Source of the DNA: Blastochloris viridis
GTDB taxonomy: Bacteria > Pseudomonadota > Alphaproteobacteria > Rhizobiales > Xanthobacteraceae
NCBI RefSeq assembly: GCF_001402875.1
Contig: NZ_CP012946.1
Coordinates: 1,156,001-1,220,000, forward strand
Length of the DNA stretch: 64,000 bases
Reading direction: 5' to 3'
Within the stretch, counting starts at the first letter, position 1; every line of letters begins with the position of its first letter. The notes under the pieces are model-generated. The model did not search any database. It saw only the letters and a program-made list of their open reading frames with translations, and was not told the origin of the DNA. Below are positions 52,592-62,332 of the stretch, piece by piece. The position numbers and the translations under genes were made by a program.

Positions 52592-53071
52592 TCACTCGAT
52601 GATCATCAATGGCTCGCCGTATTCGACCGGCTGGGCGTCGCCGACGAGAATTTGCGTCACCGTGCCGGCACGCGGCGCGGGGATCGCGTTCATCGTCTTC
52701 ATCGCCTCGATGATCAGCAGGGTCTGGCCCTCCTTCACCTGCATGCCGACGTCGACGAAGGCCTTCGCGCCGGGCTCCGGCGCACGGTAGGCGGTGCCGA
52801 CCATCGGCGACTTGACGAGGCCGGGGTGGTTGGCAGGGTCGACCGCCGCGGGCACCACCGGGGCGGCCGGCACTGGTGCCGGCACCGGTGCCGCGACGGT
52901 GTAGGCGGGAGCCGCCGCCATGGCCGCGGAGAACGGCGCGAGCTGGATGTTGCGGGCGACGCGAATCCGCAGCTCTCCGTGCTGGACCTCGACCTCGGTG
53001 AGGTCGGTGTCGTTGAGGAGCTGCGCGAGTTCGCGGATCAAACCAGGATCGATGGCAGATTTTGGCATCAA
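52592..53071 (-). CDS. accB: biotin carboxyl carrier protein of acetyl-CoA carboxylase
   Basis: A 159-residue BCCP with an N-terminal helical domain (about 1-40), an Ala/Pro linker (about 55-80) and a C-terminal biotinyl domain (about 84-159). Biotin is attached to K125 in IEAMKTMN, and the thumb loop is the usual bacterial one ([13 protein letters not shown]). The start may be either of two adjacent ATG codons at 53071 and 53068. The gene is the first of accB-accC; aroQ, which often precedes accB in this group, is absent here. Confidence 0.96.
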   Translation of the reverse strand: MMPKSAIDPGLIRELAQLLNDTDLTEVEVQHGELRIRVARNIQLAPFSAAMAAAPAYTVAAPVPAPVPAAPVVPAAVDPANHPGLVKSPMVGTAYRAPEPGAKAFVDVGMQVKEGQTLLIIEAMKTMNAIPAPRAGTVTQILVGDAQPVEYGEPLMIIE

Positions 53072-53538
53072 GACATTATCTCCCGGCGCCGGTTCAGGCC
53101 GTCGCCTTCAGCTTGGCGGAGCGGTCGGCTCGCCACGTAGGGCAGTGGATGCGCACGCACCGGGGGGAATCTGCGCAAAATACGCCTCGGCCGGACCGGT
53201 CTCGTCGCCACGCCGCGGCGCCGCTCGAAGCGCGCTTGGGGCCGGTTCGATGACAATCCGTCGGAGACGAACATCGCGATCATCGAAACCATCTGGCGCG
53301 GTCGACCGGTTCGCCCGCCGGCGCTCTTATAGGCATGGATCGGCCCCGTGAAAAGCCGCCTGTGCAGGCGAAGGCCGGCCGGGCGGCTTCGGTCCCCGAA
53401 CGTGAGGTCGGCCGTGCGATTTCAAAGTCTTGCCGCGGGTGCGGCCGGGCGCGGGCGCCATGGTGCAGCGCAGCGCCGCCGGCGCGACCGCCGCCGCGGT
53501 TTGCGCCGGGCCGCGATTGGGCGGCCCGGCGGGTCGAA
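53072..53538. other. non-coding gap between accB and the DsbA-like gene
   Basis: These 467 bases hold no supported gene; no AroQ-like sequence is found. A GC hairpin (CCGGGCCGC, loop GATTGG, GCGGCCCGG at 53506-53529) lies ten bases after the DsbA-like stop on the minus strand and is a weak terminator candidate without a T tract. The accB promoter should lie in 53072-53330. Confidence 0.4.
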
Positions 53539-54333
53539 TCAGCAGCGCGTGGTCTTGCAGCTGTCGCGGGTGGATTTGACGTGATCCTGCAGCTTGGGGA
53601 GGCCAACGGCGCCGATCAGCACGTTGTCGCCGATGACGTAGCTCGGCGTGCCGCTGAGGCCGAGGTCCTGCGCCAGCTGGAAGGTCTCCTGCAGCGATGC
53701 CTTCACCCCGTCGCTGTCGATGTCCTTGGCGAGCCGCGCCATGTCGAGGCCGACCTCCTTGGCCACCGCCAGCGCCCGCTCGCGGGTGGCCTCGGCGCGG
53801 CCGCCCATCAGCTTCTGATGGAATTCAAGGAACTTGGCAGGCGTGGCCTGCACCTTGACCGCGACCGCCACCTTGGCGGCGTCGACCGAGGACTCGCGCA
53901 GCACCGGGAAGTCCTTCAGCACCACCCGCACCCGGTCGTCGGTCTTCATCAGCTCGATCAGGTCGGTGAGGGCGCGTTTGCAGAAGCCGCAATTGTAGTC
54001 GAAGAACTCGACCACGGTGACGTCGCCCTGGGGATTGCCGAGCACCGCGCTTTGCGGAGCGCCGAGCAGCCGCTCGCGATTGGCCTCGAGCACCAGCTTG
54101 CGGCGCTCGGACTCGTCGGCGCTGGCGCGCTTCTCCAGCTCCGCAGCCACCTCCTGCAGGATCTCCGGGTTCTTGATCAGCGTCTCGCGGACGATCTTCT
54201 CGACGTCCTCGCGCGTCAGCGGCGCAGCCGGCGCCGGCTCGGCGGCGGCGGCGGGCAGGGCGCAGACGGCGGCGAAAGCCGCCGCCGCGAGAGCGGCCGC
54301 AGCCCTCCGCGCTGTTGAGGTGAGCAGCGTCAT
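53539..54333 (-). CDS. DsbA-family thiol-disulfide oxidoreductase
   Basis: A 264-residue periplasmic protein: signal peptide (cut after AAA-AEP near residue 31), a helical N-terminal region (about 40-95, REDVEKIVRETLIKNPEIL, typical of Com1/ScsC-like proteins, which can trimerise through it), and a DsbA fold (about 100-262). The redox site is CGFC (C115, C118) and the cis-proline loop is SGTPSYVIGD. It probably isomerises or oxidises disulfides in exported proteins. It follows the M48 protease gene by 23 bases and is co-transcribed with it, suggesting joint action in envelope protein quality control. Confidence 0.9.
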   Translation of the reverse strand: MTLLTSTARRAAAALAAAAFAAVCALPAAAAEPAPAAPLTREDVEKIVRETLIKNPEILQEVAAELEKRASADESERRKLVLEANRERLLGAPQSAVLGNPQGDVTVVEFFDYNCGFCKRALTDLIELMKTDDRVRVVLKDFPVLRESSVDAAKVAVAVKVQATPAKFLEFHQKLMGGRAEATRERALAVAKEVGLDMARLAKDIDSDGVKASLQETFQLAQDLGLSGTPSYVIGDNVLIGAVGLPKLQDHVKSTRDSCKTTRC

Positions 54334-54356
54334 GGTGCGAAGGCTCCTGGTTGCGA

Positions 54357-55808
54357 TCAGCTCTTTCCGTCGAGCTTCGGGGGTTTGTAGTTCTCGATAT
54401 CGTCGGCCTTGATCCATCCGGGCGAGCCGTTGGCGAAACGGGTTTTGGCGCGGGCGGCGAGCTGGCGCGCGGTCTGGAACTCGCCGGAGGCGATCGCGGC
54501 CTGGGCGGAGGCGAGGTCGGCGTTGGCGTAGTCGCCCTTGCGGCCGTAGGCCAGCGCCAGCTGGCGGAAGCCGTCGACCGCCGTGGTCTCGTTCGCCAGC
54601 GCCTGCGACAGCTCGCGGATCGCCTCGTCGGCATTGGCCTTGCTGCCGCTCGCCACCAGCGCCTGGCCGAGCATGATGCGGATCGGGGTGGCGCGCGGCG
54701 CCATCGCCGCCGCCCGCCGGAGCGGGGCGATCGCCTCGTTCGGCCGCGCGCTCTCCAGCAGCGCCTGGCCCTTCAGCTCGTGGAAATAGGGGTTGTCCGG
54801 CTGCGCCGCGATCAGGGCGTCAATCTGGCGGATGGCGTCGTTGACCTGGTTGAAGCGGTAGGCCGAGATGGCTCTGGCATAGCGCGCCGGCAGGCTGGTG
54901 TCGCTCAGCGGATAGCGGCGGGCCACGGTGTCCGGCTTGTCGAAGAAGCCGATGATCTTGGCCCGCATCAGGTCGTGCCGCAGTTGCAGCGCCGGCGAAT
55001 CGCGGACGTCGCGATAGGGGCTCTTCGCCACCAGCTCTTCGAGCTGGGAGATGCGCTCGCGCGGCAGCGGGTGCGACAGGGTGTAGGGGTCGACGCCGCG
55101 CGAAATGAACAGGTTCTGGTCGCCGATGCGGCGGAAGGTGTCGAGCATGCCCTTCGGCGATTGCTTGGTGGCGTGCAGATAGTTGACCGCGGCGCGGTCG
55201 GCGGCCTGCTCCTCGCCGCGCTGATAGGACAGCAGCGAGCGGCGGATCATCTCCTGCGGGCCGGTGACGATGCCGCCGACCGCGCTGCCGAGATTGGAAT
55301 CGCGGGTGGAGCCGCTGGCGGCGCCGGCGGCGACCGCGCCGAGCGACAGCAGGAAGGCGACGATCGAGGCCGATTGCGCCGCGGCGAGCTGCTGGCGCAT
55401 GCGGGCGAGGTGGCCGCCGGCGATGTGGCCGGTTTCGTGGGCCAGCACGCCGATCACCTCGTTCGGCGTCTTGGCGTCGACCAGGGTGCCGAGGAACACG
55501 AAGATGCGGCGGCCATCGGCGACGAAGGCGTTGAAGGCGCGATCGTTGATCAGCGTCACTTCGATGTTCTGCCGCGCCAGGCCGGCGGCGCGCAGCACCG
55601 GCGCCATGTAGTCCTTGAGCAGCGCCTCGGTCTCGGCGTCGCGGACGATCGGCAGCTTGGGCTGGCCCTGGGCGAGCGCGAGCGGGGCGAGCAGCGGCGA
55701 GGCGGCGGCGGTCACGGCGAGGGTGACGGCCATCGCGGCGGCACCGAGACGACGCGCCCAGCCGGGGCGGGCGCGCGGTGACCTTACGACAGGCGAAACG
55801 TCAGACAT
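54357..55808 (-). CDS. M48-family metalloprotease with TPR region (BepA-like)
   Basis: A 483-residue exported protease: signal peptide (cut after ALA near residue 46), a zinc metalloprotease domain (about 55-255) with HETGH at 124-128 and the third ligand in the GEEQAADRAAV motif, and a C-terminal TPR-like helical array (about 300-460, NPYFHELKGQALLESARP repeat units). This matches BepA/YfgC, which degrades misassembled outer-membrane proteins such as LptD. Length agrees with BepA (about 487). ATG at 55808 is chosen over 55871 as the start of the signal peptide. Confidence 0.9.
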   Translation of the reverse strand: MSDVSPVVRSPRARPGWARRLGAAAMAVTLAVTAAASPLLAPLALAQGQPKLPIVRDAETEALLKDYMAPVLRAAGLARQNIEVTLINDRAFNAFVADGRRIFVFLGTLVDAKTPNEVIGVLAHETGHIAGGHLARMRQQLAAAQSASIVAFLLSLGAVAAGAASGSTRDSNLGSAVGGIVTGPQEMIRRSLLSYQRGEEQAADRAAVNYLHATKQSPKGMLDTFRRIGDQNLFISRGVDPYTLSHPLPRERISQLEELVAKSPYRDVRDSPALQLRHDLMRAKIIGFFDKPDTVARRYPLSDTSLPARYARAISAYRFNQVNDAIRQIDALIAAQPDNPYFHELKGQALLESARPNEAIAPLRRAAAMAPRATPIRIMLGQALVASGSKANADEAIRELSQALANETTAVDGFRQLALAYGRKGDYANADLASAQAAIASGEFQTARQLAARAKTRFANGSPGWIKADDIENYKPPKLDGKS

Positions 55809-55973
55809 CGGTGGCGGCGCTCCTGTCCAGCCTCGACGCGCGACCATAGGGCGCAAGGCCGACCCGATCAATTCGGCTGCGGAGGCGGCAACAATGAGGC
55901 GTTGCGGGCGCGGGCGGGGCCGAGTCCCGCGCGCGCAGGTTCCCCGCGCGCCGCCCTTGCGCTATGCGAAAGC

Positions 55974-57152
55974 ATGCTCAGCCCGCTCGATCCGCTGCTC
56001 CGTCCGGCCGCCCGCGCCGATATCGCGCCGTTCATCGTCATGGACATCATGGCGGAGGCCGCTCGCATCGAGCAGGCCGGCGGCCGCGTCGTCCATCTGG
56101 AGGTCGGCCAGCCTGCGGCGCCGGCGCCGGCCGCTGCGCGCGCGGCCGCCGCGCGCTGCCTGGCGGAGGGCCGCATCGGCTACACCACCGCGCTCGGCAT
56201 TCCGTCGCTTCGGCGCCGCATCGCCCGCCATTATGCCGAGACCTTCGGCACCGAGGTGTCGGAGGCGCGCATCGTCGCCACCACCGGCTCGTCGGCGGCG
56301 TTCGTGCTGGCGTTCCTCAGCCTGTTCGAGCCGGGCGACCGCGTCGCCATCGCCAATCCCGGCTATCCGCCCTACCGCCAGATCCTGAAGGCGCTGGGCT
56401 GCGAGCCGGTGCTGATCCGCACCGGGCCGGAAACGCGGTGGGCGATCACGCCGGAGGCGCTTGCGGACGAGCATCGCAAGGTGCCGCTGGCCGGCGTGCT
56501 GGTGGCGAGCCCGGCCAACCCGACCGGCACCATGATGAGCGGGCAGACGCTCGCCGCGCTGATCGGCGCCGCCGAAGACGCCGGCATCCGTTTCGTCTCC
56601 GACGAGATCTATCACGGGCTCGACTACGCCTTTCCGGCGGCAACCGCCGCCGCGGTCTCCCCCCGCGCGACCGTGATCAACTCGTTCTCAAAATACTTCT
56701 GCATGACCGGCTGGCGGGTCGGCTGGATGGTGGTGCCCGAACCGCTGGTGCGCGCGGTCGAGCGGCTGCAGCAGAACCTCGCCATCTCGGTGCCGACGCT
56801 CAGCCAGGTGGCGGCGGAGGCGGCGTTCGACGGCGTTGCGGAGATGGAGGCGGTGAAGCGCGGCTATCTCGAGAACCGCCGCATCCTCACCGAGGGACTG
56901 CCGCGCATCGGCATCGACCGCATCCTGCCGGTCGACGGCGCGTTCTACCTTTACGCCAACGTCAGCGGCTTCACCGACGACAGCCTCGCCTTTGCCCGCT
57001 CGATGCTGGCCGAGGCCGGGGTGGCTGCGACGCCGGGCGTCGACTTCGACCCCTATGACGGCCGCCATTTCATCCGCTTCTCCTATGCCGGCGCGGCCGA
57101 CGACATGCGCGAGGCGGTGGAGCGCATCGGTGGCTGGCTGAAGCGCGGGTGA
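55974..57152 (+). CDS. PLP-dependent aminotransferase (class I/II)
   Basis: A 392-residue fold-type I aminotransferase. The PLP lysine is in SFSKYFCMTGWRVGW (about residue 241), and the cofactor-binding motifs SPANPTGT and SDEIYHGLDY are in place. It resembles the aspartate/alanine/aromatic aminotransferase group; the exact substrate cannot be read. ATG at 55974 is chosen by homology (MLSPLDPLLRP), with no clear Shine-Dalgarno. It is divergent from the M48 protease gene across 165 bases and appears monocistronic. Confidence 0.88.
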   Translation: MLSPLDPLLRPAARADIAPFIVMDIMAEAARIEQAGGRVVHLEVGQPAAPAPAAARAAAARCLAEGRIGYTTALGIPSLRRRIARHYAETFGTEVSEARIVATTGSSAAFVLAFLSLFEPGDRVAIANPGYPPYRQILKALGCEPVLIRTGPETRWAITPEALADEHRKVPLAGVLVASPANPTGTMMSGQTLAALIGAAEDAGIRFVSDEIYHGLDYAFPAATAAAVSPRATVINSFSKYFCMTGWRVGWMVVPEPLVRAVERLQQNLAISVPTLSQVAAEAAFDGVAEMEAVKRGYLENRRILTEGLPRIGIDRILPVDGAFYLYANVSGFTDDSLAFARSMLAEAGVAATPGVDFDPYDGRHFIRFSYAGAADDMREAVERIGGWLKRG

Positions 57153-57322
57153 GGGCGCGCCGCTGACGCGGAACGCCACAGGTCGGCCCAGGAGGCAGCT
57201 TTTGCCGCCTCCTCACCATGAGGCCGAGAAAGCTCAGCCTTCAGGGCCTCGGCTATAGGCCCCCGCAGGGATCAGCCGGAAACCCGACCAAGCGGGCGAC
57301 ATCGTTCGCCAGCGCACCACGC

Positions 57323-57357
57323 TGAAAACGACAGAGCCCGGCGCAAGGCCGGGCTCT
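57323..57357 (-). terminator. intrinsic terminator of rne
   Basis: AGAGCCCGGC (57333-57342) and GCCGGGCTCT (57348-57357) form a perfect 10-bp stem; on the minus strand it is followed by GTCGTTTTC. It begins 26 bases after the rne stop. Another hairpin, AGGAGGC/GCCTCCT at 57190-57213, follows the aminotransferase gene and may end that transcript. Confidence 0.82.
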
Positions 57358-57382
57358 GCAACTCGTCAGCGCGGCTGCTCGG

Positions 57383-60223
57383 TCACCCGACCCGGCGCGA
57401 CCACCAGCCCGAGCGCTTGGGGCGATTCGGGTTGTCGTCGTCCGGGGTCAGCACCTGATGGACCGGCTCTCCGCGCGGCTGCGATTCCGGCTCCGTGACC
57501 GGCGCGACCTCAACCTTCGGAGCCTCAACCTCCGGGGCCTCGACCCGCGGCACCTCGACCGGCATGGGCTCGGCCTGATGCGATTCGGCCTGCGGCGCGG
57601 GCTCGGCGGCCTCAATGGTCGCCGGCTCGGCGCTGTCGACCAGCGGCGGGATCAGCTCGAGCCGGGGCGTGGGCTGCAGCGTCACCTCGTCGTCGCCCTC
57701 GCCGGCCTCGGCGTCCTCGCCCGGCAGCCCCTCGCGGTCGCGCCGGCCGCGCCGGCCGCCGCGGCGTCCGCGCCGCCGCCGCCGCCGCCGTTCCTCGCTA
57801 TTGGCATCGCCGGCCTCGGCACCGTCACGAGCTTCGTCGCCGTCCTCGCCGTCGTCGTCGTCGTCCTCGCCGGTCGGCTGGGGTGCGGCGAGCCGGGGTG
57901 CGTCATCGCGCTCGCCCGCGCTTTCGGCCGGCAGGTCGCCCTGGGCGTCATCGCGGCCGCGCCGCCGCCGCCGCCGCCGCCGCCGACCATTGGCGTCGCG
58001 GCCATTGTCGGCGGTCGCCTCGGCCTCGGTGTCCTCGACCTCGACCTCGGCCTCGACCTCGGCTTCGGCTTCGGCTTCGACCTCCTCGATCTCCTCGTCC
58101 TCGGGCGCGATGGCGTCGGGCTGGATCGGTGCCAGCGCGGCGCGCACCACCGGACCCTTGGCCAGGGCACCCTTGTCGATGACGTGCTGGATCTGGCCGG
58201 TGATCGAATCATCGGCCTCGATCTCGATCAGCACGCCGAAGCGGCGCTCAAGTTCGAACAGGTGCGAGCGCTTCTGATTGAGGCAGTAGAGCGCGACCGG
58301 GGTGCGGGTGCGCACGATGAGGTCGTGGCTGGCCGATTTGATCAGCAGGTCCTCGATCGCGCGCAGCACGTGCAGCGCCACCGATGCCGGGGCGCGGACG
58401 TGGCCGGTGCCGCCGCAGTGCGGGCAGATCTCCGAGGAGCTCTCCAGAACGCCGGTACGGATGCGCTGGCGGCTCATCTCCAGCAGGCCGAAGTGCGAGA
58501 TGCGGCCGACCTGGATGCGGGCGCGGTCGTTCTTCAGCGCTTCCTTCAGCCGGCGCTCGACGGCGCGGTTGTTGCGCTTCTCGTCCATGTCGATGAAGTC
58601 GACCACGATCAGGCCGGCGAGGTCGCGCAGGCGAAGCTGGCGTGCCACCTCGTCGGAGGCTTCCAGATTGGTCTTGAGCGCGGTTTCCTCGATCGAATGC
58701 TCGCGGGTCGAGCGGCCGGAGTTGACGTCGATCGCAACCAGCGCCTCGGTCTGGTTGATGACGATGTAACCGCCGGACCGGAGCTGCACCGTCGGCGAGA
58801 ACATCGCGTCGAGTTGGGGCTCGACCCCGCTGCGCGCAAAGATCGGCGCGGTCTCGCGATAGGGCTGCACGTTCTTGGCATGGCTCGGCATGAGCATGCG
58901 CATGAACTCTTTGGCCTCGCGATAGCCGTCCTCGCCGGCCACCAGCACCTCGTCGATGTCCTTGTTGTAGAGGTCGCGGATGGCGCGCTTGATCAGCGAG
59001 CCTTCCTCATAGACCAGCGCCGGCGCGCTCGATTGCAGCGTCAGCTCGCGCACGGTCTCCCACAGCCGCAGCAGATATTCGAAGTCGCGCTTGATCTCGG
59101 TCTTGGTGCGGTTGGCACCGGCGGTGCGCAGGATGACGCCCATGCCCTCCGGCACTTCCAGCTCGGCGGCGACCGACTTCAGGCGCTTGCGGTCGGCGGC
59201 GCTGGTGATCTTGCGCGAGATGCCGCCGCCGCGGGCGGTGTTCGGCATCAGCACCGAGTAGCGGCCGGCGAGCGAGAGGTAGGTGGTCAGCGCCGCGCCC
59301 TTGGTGCCGCGCTCCTCCTTGACGACCTGGACCAGCAGCACCTGGCGCCGCTTGATCACCTCCTGGATGCGATACTGGCGGCGCAGCGGACGGGCGACAC
59401 GCTCGGGCATTTCCTCCAGCGCTTCGCCGGAGCCGACGATCTCGACGACCTTGGCCTTGGCCGGCTTGTCGGCGCCGTCCTCATCCTCGTCGTCGTCTTC
59501 GTCGTCATCCTCCTCGTCTTCGTCTTCGTCGTCCTCGTCATCCTCCTCCTCGTCGTCGTCGTCTTCGTCCTCTTCGTCGTCCTCTTCGTCGTCCTCGTCC
59601 TCTTCGTCTTCCTCCGCCTCGTCTTCGTCCTCATCTTCGTCAGACTTGGCGGGACGGCGCTCGGACGGCGCGGCGACGGGCTCGACGGTGGGTTCGGCGA
59701 CGGCTTCGGGCGCCTCGGTGGCCGGCGATTCGGTGGCGGGCAGCGCGTCGCTCACGGCCGGCACCGCGTCGGCGGCGGTGGCCGGCTCGGCAGTCTCCGG
59801 CGACGGCGCCTCGGACACCACGGCGTCGACGCCGACGGTGCGGGCGGCAACCGCCGCGCTGTCAGGCCGCCGGCGACGGCGGCGCTTACGGTCGTTCCTC
59901 AGCTTGGCGTCCTCGGCCTCGCGTTCGGCGCGGGCGGCACGCTTTTCCTCTTCCAGCAACGCCAAGCGGTCGGCGACCGGGATCTGGTAGTAGTCGGGGT
60001 GGATTTCGTTGAAGGCGAGGAAACCGTGGCGATTGCCGCCGTATTCGACGAAACAGGCCTGGAGCGAAGGTTCGACGCGGGTGACCTTGGCGAGATAAAT
60101 GTTGCCACGGAGCTGTTTGCGGGCGGCGGATTCGAAATCGAACTCCTCAACCCGGTTGCCGCGCACCACGACCACCCGGGTCTCTTCCGGGTGGGTGGAA
60201 TCGATAAGCATCTTGTTGGCCAT
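57383..60223 (-). CDS. rne: ribonuclease E
   Basis: A 946-residue endoribonuclease, core of the RNA degradosome. The S1 RNA-binding domain is split: the first part (about 35-80) and the second (about 285-330) are separated by a 200-residue insertion that ends with a nearly pure Asp/Glu run of 55 residues (195-249, one alanine). The catalytic acids are D499 (AIDVNSGR) and the aspartate in VDFIDMDEKR, and the zinc link is C600/C603 in CPHCGG. The C-terminal quarter (about 725-946) is disordered, with acidic blocks and Arg runs (RRRRRRRRGRD, GRRGGRRGRR) that bind RNA and partners. ATG at 60223 gives the family start MANKMLIDST. Confidence 0.95.
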   Translation of the reverse strand: MANKMLIDSTHPEETRVVVVRGNRVEEFDFESAARKQLRGNIYLAKVTRVEPSLQACFVEYGGNRHGFLAFNEIHPDYYQIPVADRLALLEEEKRAARAEREAEDAKLRNDRKRRRRRRPDSAAVAARTVGVDAVVSEAPSPETAEPATAADAVPAVSDALPATESPATEAPEAVAEPTVEPVAAPSERRPAKSDEDEDEDEAEEDEEDEDDEEDDEEDEDDDDEEEDDEDDEDEDEEDDDEDDDEDEDGADKPAKAKVVEIVGSGEALEEMPERVARPLRRQYRIQEVIKRRQVLLVQVVKEERGTKGAALTTYLSLAGRYSVLMPNTARGGGISRKITSAADRKRLKSVAAELEVPEGMGVILRTAGANRTKTEIKRDFEYLLRLWETVRELTLQSSAPALVYEEGSLIKRAIRDLYNKDIDEVLVAGEDGYREAKEFMRMLMPSHAKNVQPYRETAPIFARSGVEPQLDAMFSPTVQLRSGGYIVINQTEALVAIDVNSGRSTREHSIEETALKTNLEASDEVARQLRLRDLAGLIVVDFIDMDEKRNNRAVERRLKEALKNDRARIQVGRISHFGLLEMSRQRIRTGVLESSSEICPHCGGTGHVRAPASVALHVLRAIEDLLIKSASHDLIVRTRTPVALYCLNQKRSHLFELERRFGVLIEIEADDSITGQIQHVIDKGALAKGPVVRAALAPIQPDAIAPEDEEIEEVEAEAEAEVEAEVEVEDTEAEATADNGRDANGRRRRRRRRRGRDDAQGDLPAESAGERDDAPRLAAPQPTGEDDDDDGEDGDEARDGAEAGDANSEERRRRRRRGRRGGRRGRRDREGLPGEDAEAGEGDDEVTLQPTPRLELIPPLVDSAEPATIEAAEPAPQAESHQAEPMPVEVPRVEAPEVEAPKVEVAPVTEPESQPRGEPVHQVLTPDDDNPNRPKRSGWWSRRVG

Positions 60224-60949
60224 TGAACTCTCTCTGGGCGGCATCGAACCGTCGCATCGCGAACGCGACGGTCAAACACCGCCGTCCGTTCTGGCGAGGC
60301 GAAACGCCGCGCGGTGTCTCAAAAGGGGTCCGAATCGGTGGGGGAGAACCGGAGAATGCGGAGCGCGACGCTGCCGGCCGCGAAAATGCGGCGGGTCTCA
60401 GGCAGGCGGTCGCGGATGCATCCATCGCGGTCTACGTCTCTCGGGCGCGACAAGCCAATGTCGCGATAACGCATGGTTTTCCGGGCTGACGCAGCGATTC
60501 TGCTGCGCGGCAGGCGAACCGACAGATCGTCCCTGCGCCGCTGGCCGGCTGTCGGCGCGGTCGGGACCGTCTGCGGCCTGCCGGAACCACGAACCATGAG
60601 CCGTCTTTAAATAACGGGAGCTACCCTCGATTGGCAAGGTTCGCCGCGAAATCTCTCGTCTTTCAAGATTAGGTTAACCCTGGCGGGCCCTCGGCGGTGC
60701 GATTTGGCCGGTGAATCCGCCGCCGAGGCTCCGCTTGAAGCCGGCGCGCCGCGGATGGGGTGATTCGCTGCCGCGCCAAGCTGAAGCGAGCGCCGGGCAG
60801 GGTCGGCCGGGCAGGATGGGGCAGGAGGATGGGCAAAATTTAGAATAATTCTTGCCGTATTTGGTCCAAACTCGGCGCCAAATGTGGACAAGGCTGCCAT
60901 AGCCATCGCAGAGCTGGGATTAACCGTCGGGGTCGTGCATCGGGTCTTC
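60224..60949. other. 726-base divergent region between rne and amiC
   Basis: No gene is supported. Because rne starts at 60223, much of this stretch probably encodes its long 5' leader. GC-rich stem regions occur near 60500-60600, and the AT-rich block TTTAAATAACGGGAG at 60605 could belong to a promoter. The amiC side is marked by AATTTAGAATAATTC near 60836-60850, a plausible promoter for the amidase gene. No riboswitch was recognised. Confidence 0.4.
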
Positions 60950-62332
60950 ATGGTGCTGTTTCGTCGCGTCGCTGCGCTGATGCTGCTCGCTGCCGCCCTC
61001 GTTCCGTCGGCGGCCTCCACAGGCTTTGCCCAAGGCGGAGCTTTTGCCCAGGGCGCCGCGATCGCGGCGACGGCGCCGGCCAAGGACGCCGTGCCCGAGG
61101 CGGTCACGGACGCCAGGGATGCCGTCGCGGGGGCGGCCGGCAATCCCGTCAAGGATGACGCCACCAAGGCGAAGGCCCAGAGTGCGGTGGCGGTCGACGT
61201 CCGGTTCGCCGGCGACCTCGCCCGCAGCCGGATGATTCTCGACCTCTCGACCAAGGTCGAGATGCGGGTGTTCACCCTGGCCGATCCCTACCGCGTGGTG
61301 GTCGACATCCCCGGCCTTGAGTTCCGGCTGCCGTCGGAGGGGGGGCGCGACGGCCGCGGCCTGATCACGGACTTCCGCTACGGAAATGTGAGTCCCGGCA
61401 AGGCCCGCATCGTGCTGGAAGTGCGCGAGCCGGTGGCGGTCGACAAGGCGTTCGTGCTGGAGGCGATCGACGACCAGCCGGCGCGGCTGGTGGTCGATCT
61501 GGTGCGCACCGATCGCGCCACCTTCCTGCGCTCGGCCGAGACCCAGACGCCGGCGCGGGCCGAGGCGGCGGCGCTGGCGGTCAAGCCGGAGCCGGTGCCG
61601 CCCGGCGCCAAGGGCCAGCTGCCGGTGGTGGTGATCGACCCCGGCCACGGCGGCATCGACAGTGGCGCGGCGGCGCGCGGCAGCGGCGAAACCGAAAAGA
61701 CCATCGTGCTCGACGTGGCACTGATGCTGCGCGAGCGGCTGGAGGCCGGCGGCCGGGTGCGGGTGGTGATGACGCGCACCGAGGACGTGTTCGTGCCGCT
61801 GGGCGAGCGGGTGCGGATCGCGCGGCGCAGCGAGGCGGTGCTGTTCCTGTCGATCCATGCCGATTCGCTGCGCGTCCGCGACGGCCTCGCCTCCGGCGCC
61901 TCGGTCTACACCCTGTCGGAGAAGGCCTCCGACGCCGAGGCCGAGCGGCTGGCCGAGTCGGAAAACAAGGCCGACCTCATCGCCGGCGTCGATCTCGGCG
62001 AGGAGCCCGCCGACGTCGCCGACATCCTGATCGATCTGGTGCAGCGCGAGACCAAGTCGTTCTCGATCCATTTCGCCCGCACCCTGGTCAAGGAACTGCG
62101 TCCGACCGCGCGCATGCACCGCACGCCGCTGAAGTCGGCCGGCTTCAAGGTGCTCAAGGCTCCCGACGTGCCCTCGGTCCTGCTCGAACTCGGCTTCCTG
62201 TCCAACCGCGAGGAACTGCGGCAGATCACCTCCCAGGCCTGGCGCACCAAGGTGACGCGGGCGATTGCGGAGGGCATCGAGGAGTTCGTGGCGACCCGGA
62301 CCATGGACGAGAGCGTGCGCGCGCCGCAGTGA
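60950..62332 (+). CDS. amiC: N-acetylmuramoyl-L-alanine amidase (AMIN domain)
   Basis: A 460-residue periplasmic amidase: signal peptide (cut after GFA near residue 27), an Ala-rich stretch, an AMIN domain (about 80-185) for peptidoglycan or septal targeting, a linker, and an Amidase_3 domain (about 226-450). Zinc ligands are H233 (IDPGHGG), E249 (GETEK) and H303 (SIHADS); the catalytic glutamate is in LLELGFLSN. It cleaves the bond between MurNAc and the stem peptide during daughter-cell separation. ATG at 60950 is chosen over upstream frame starts. The next gene encodes PBP1A. Confidence 0.93.
   Translation: MVLFRRVAALMLLAAALVPSAASTGFAQGGAFAQGAAIAATAPAKDAVPEAVTDARDAVAGAAGNPVKDDATKAKAQSAVAVDVRFAGDLARSRMILDLSTKVEMRVFTLADPYRVVVDIPGLEFRLPSEGGRDGRGLITDFRYGNVSPGKARIVLEVREPVAVDKAFVLEAIDDQPARLVVDLVRTDRATFLRSAETQTPARAEAAALAVKPEPVPPGAKGQLPVVVIDPGHGGIDSGAAARGSGETEKTIVLDVALMLRERLEAGGRVRVVMTRTEDVFVPLGERVRIARRSEAVLFLSIHADSLRVRDGLASGASVYTLSEKASDAEAERLAESENKADLIAGVDLGEEPADVADILIDLVQRETKSFSIHFARTLVKELRPTARMHRTPLKSAGFKVLKAPDVPSVLLELGFLSNREELRQITSQAWRTKVTRAIAEGIEEFVATRTMDESVRAPQ

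Noticed and set aside
53072..53538. Expected aroQ gene before accB
   Set aside because: No frame in this gap shows the dehydroquinase motifs (for example NGPNLNLLG), so no gene is called.
59470..59640. Dense short tandem repeats (CGTCGTCCTC type), CRISPR-like at first sight
   Set aside because: They encode the Asp/Glu run of RNase E; there are no spacers of constant length.
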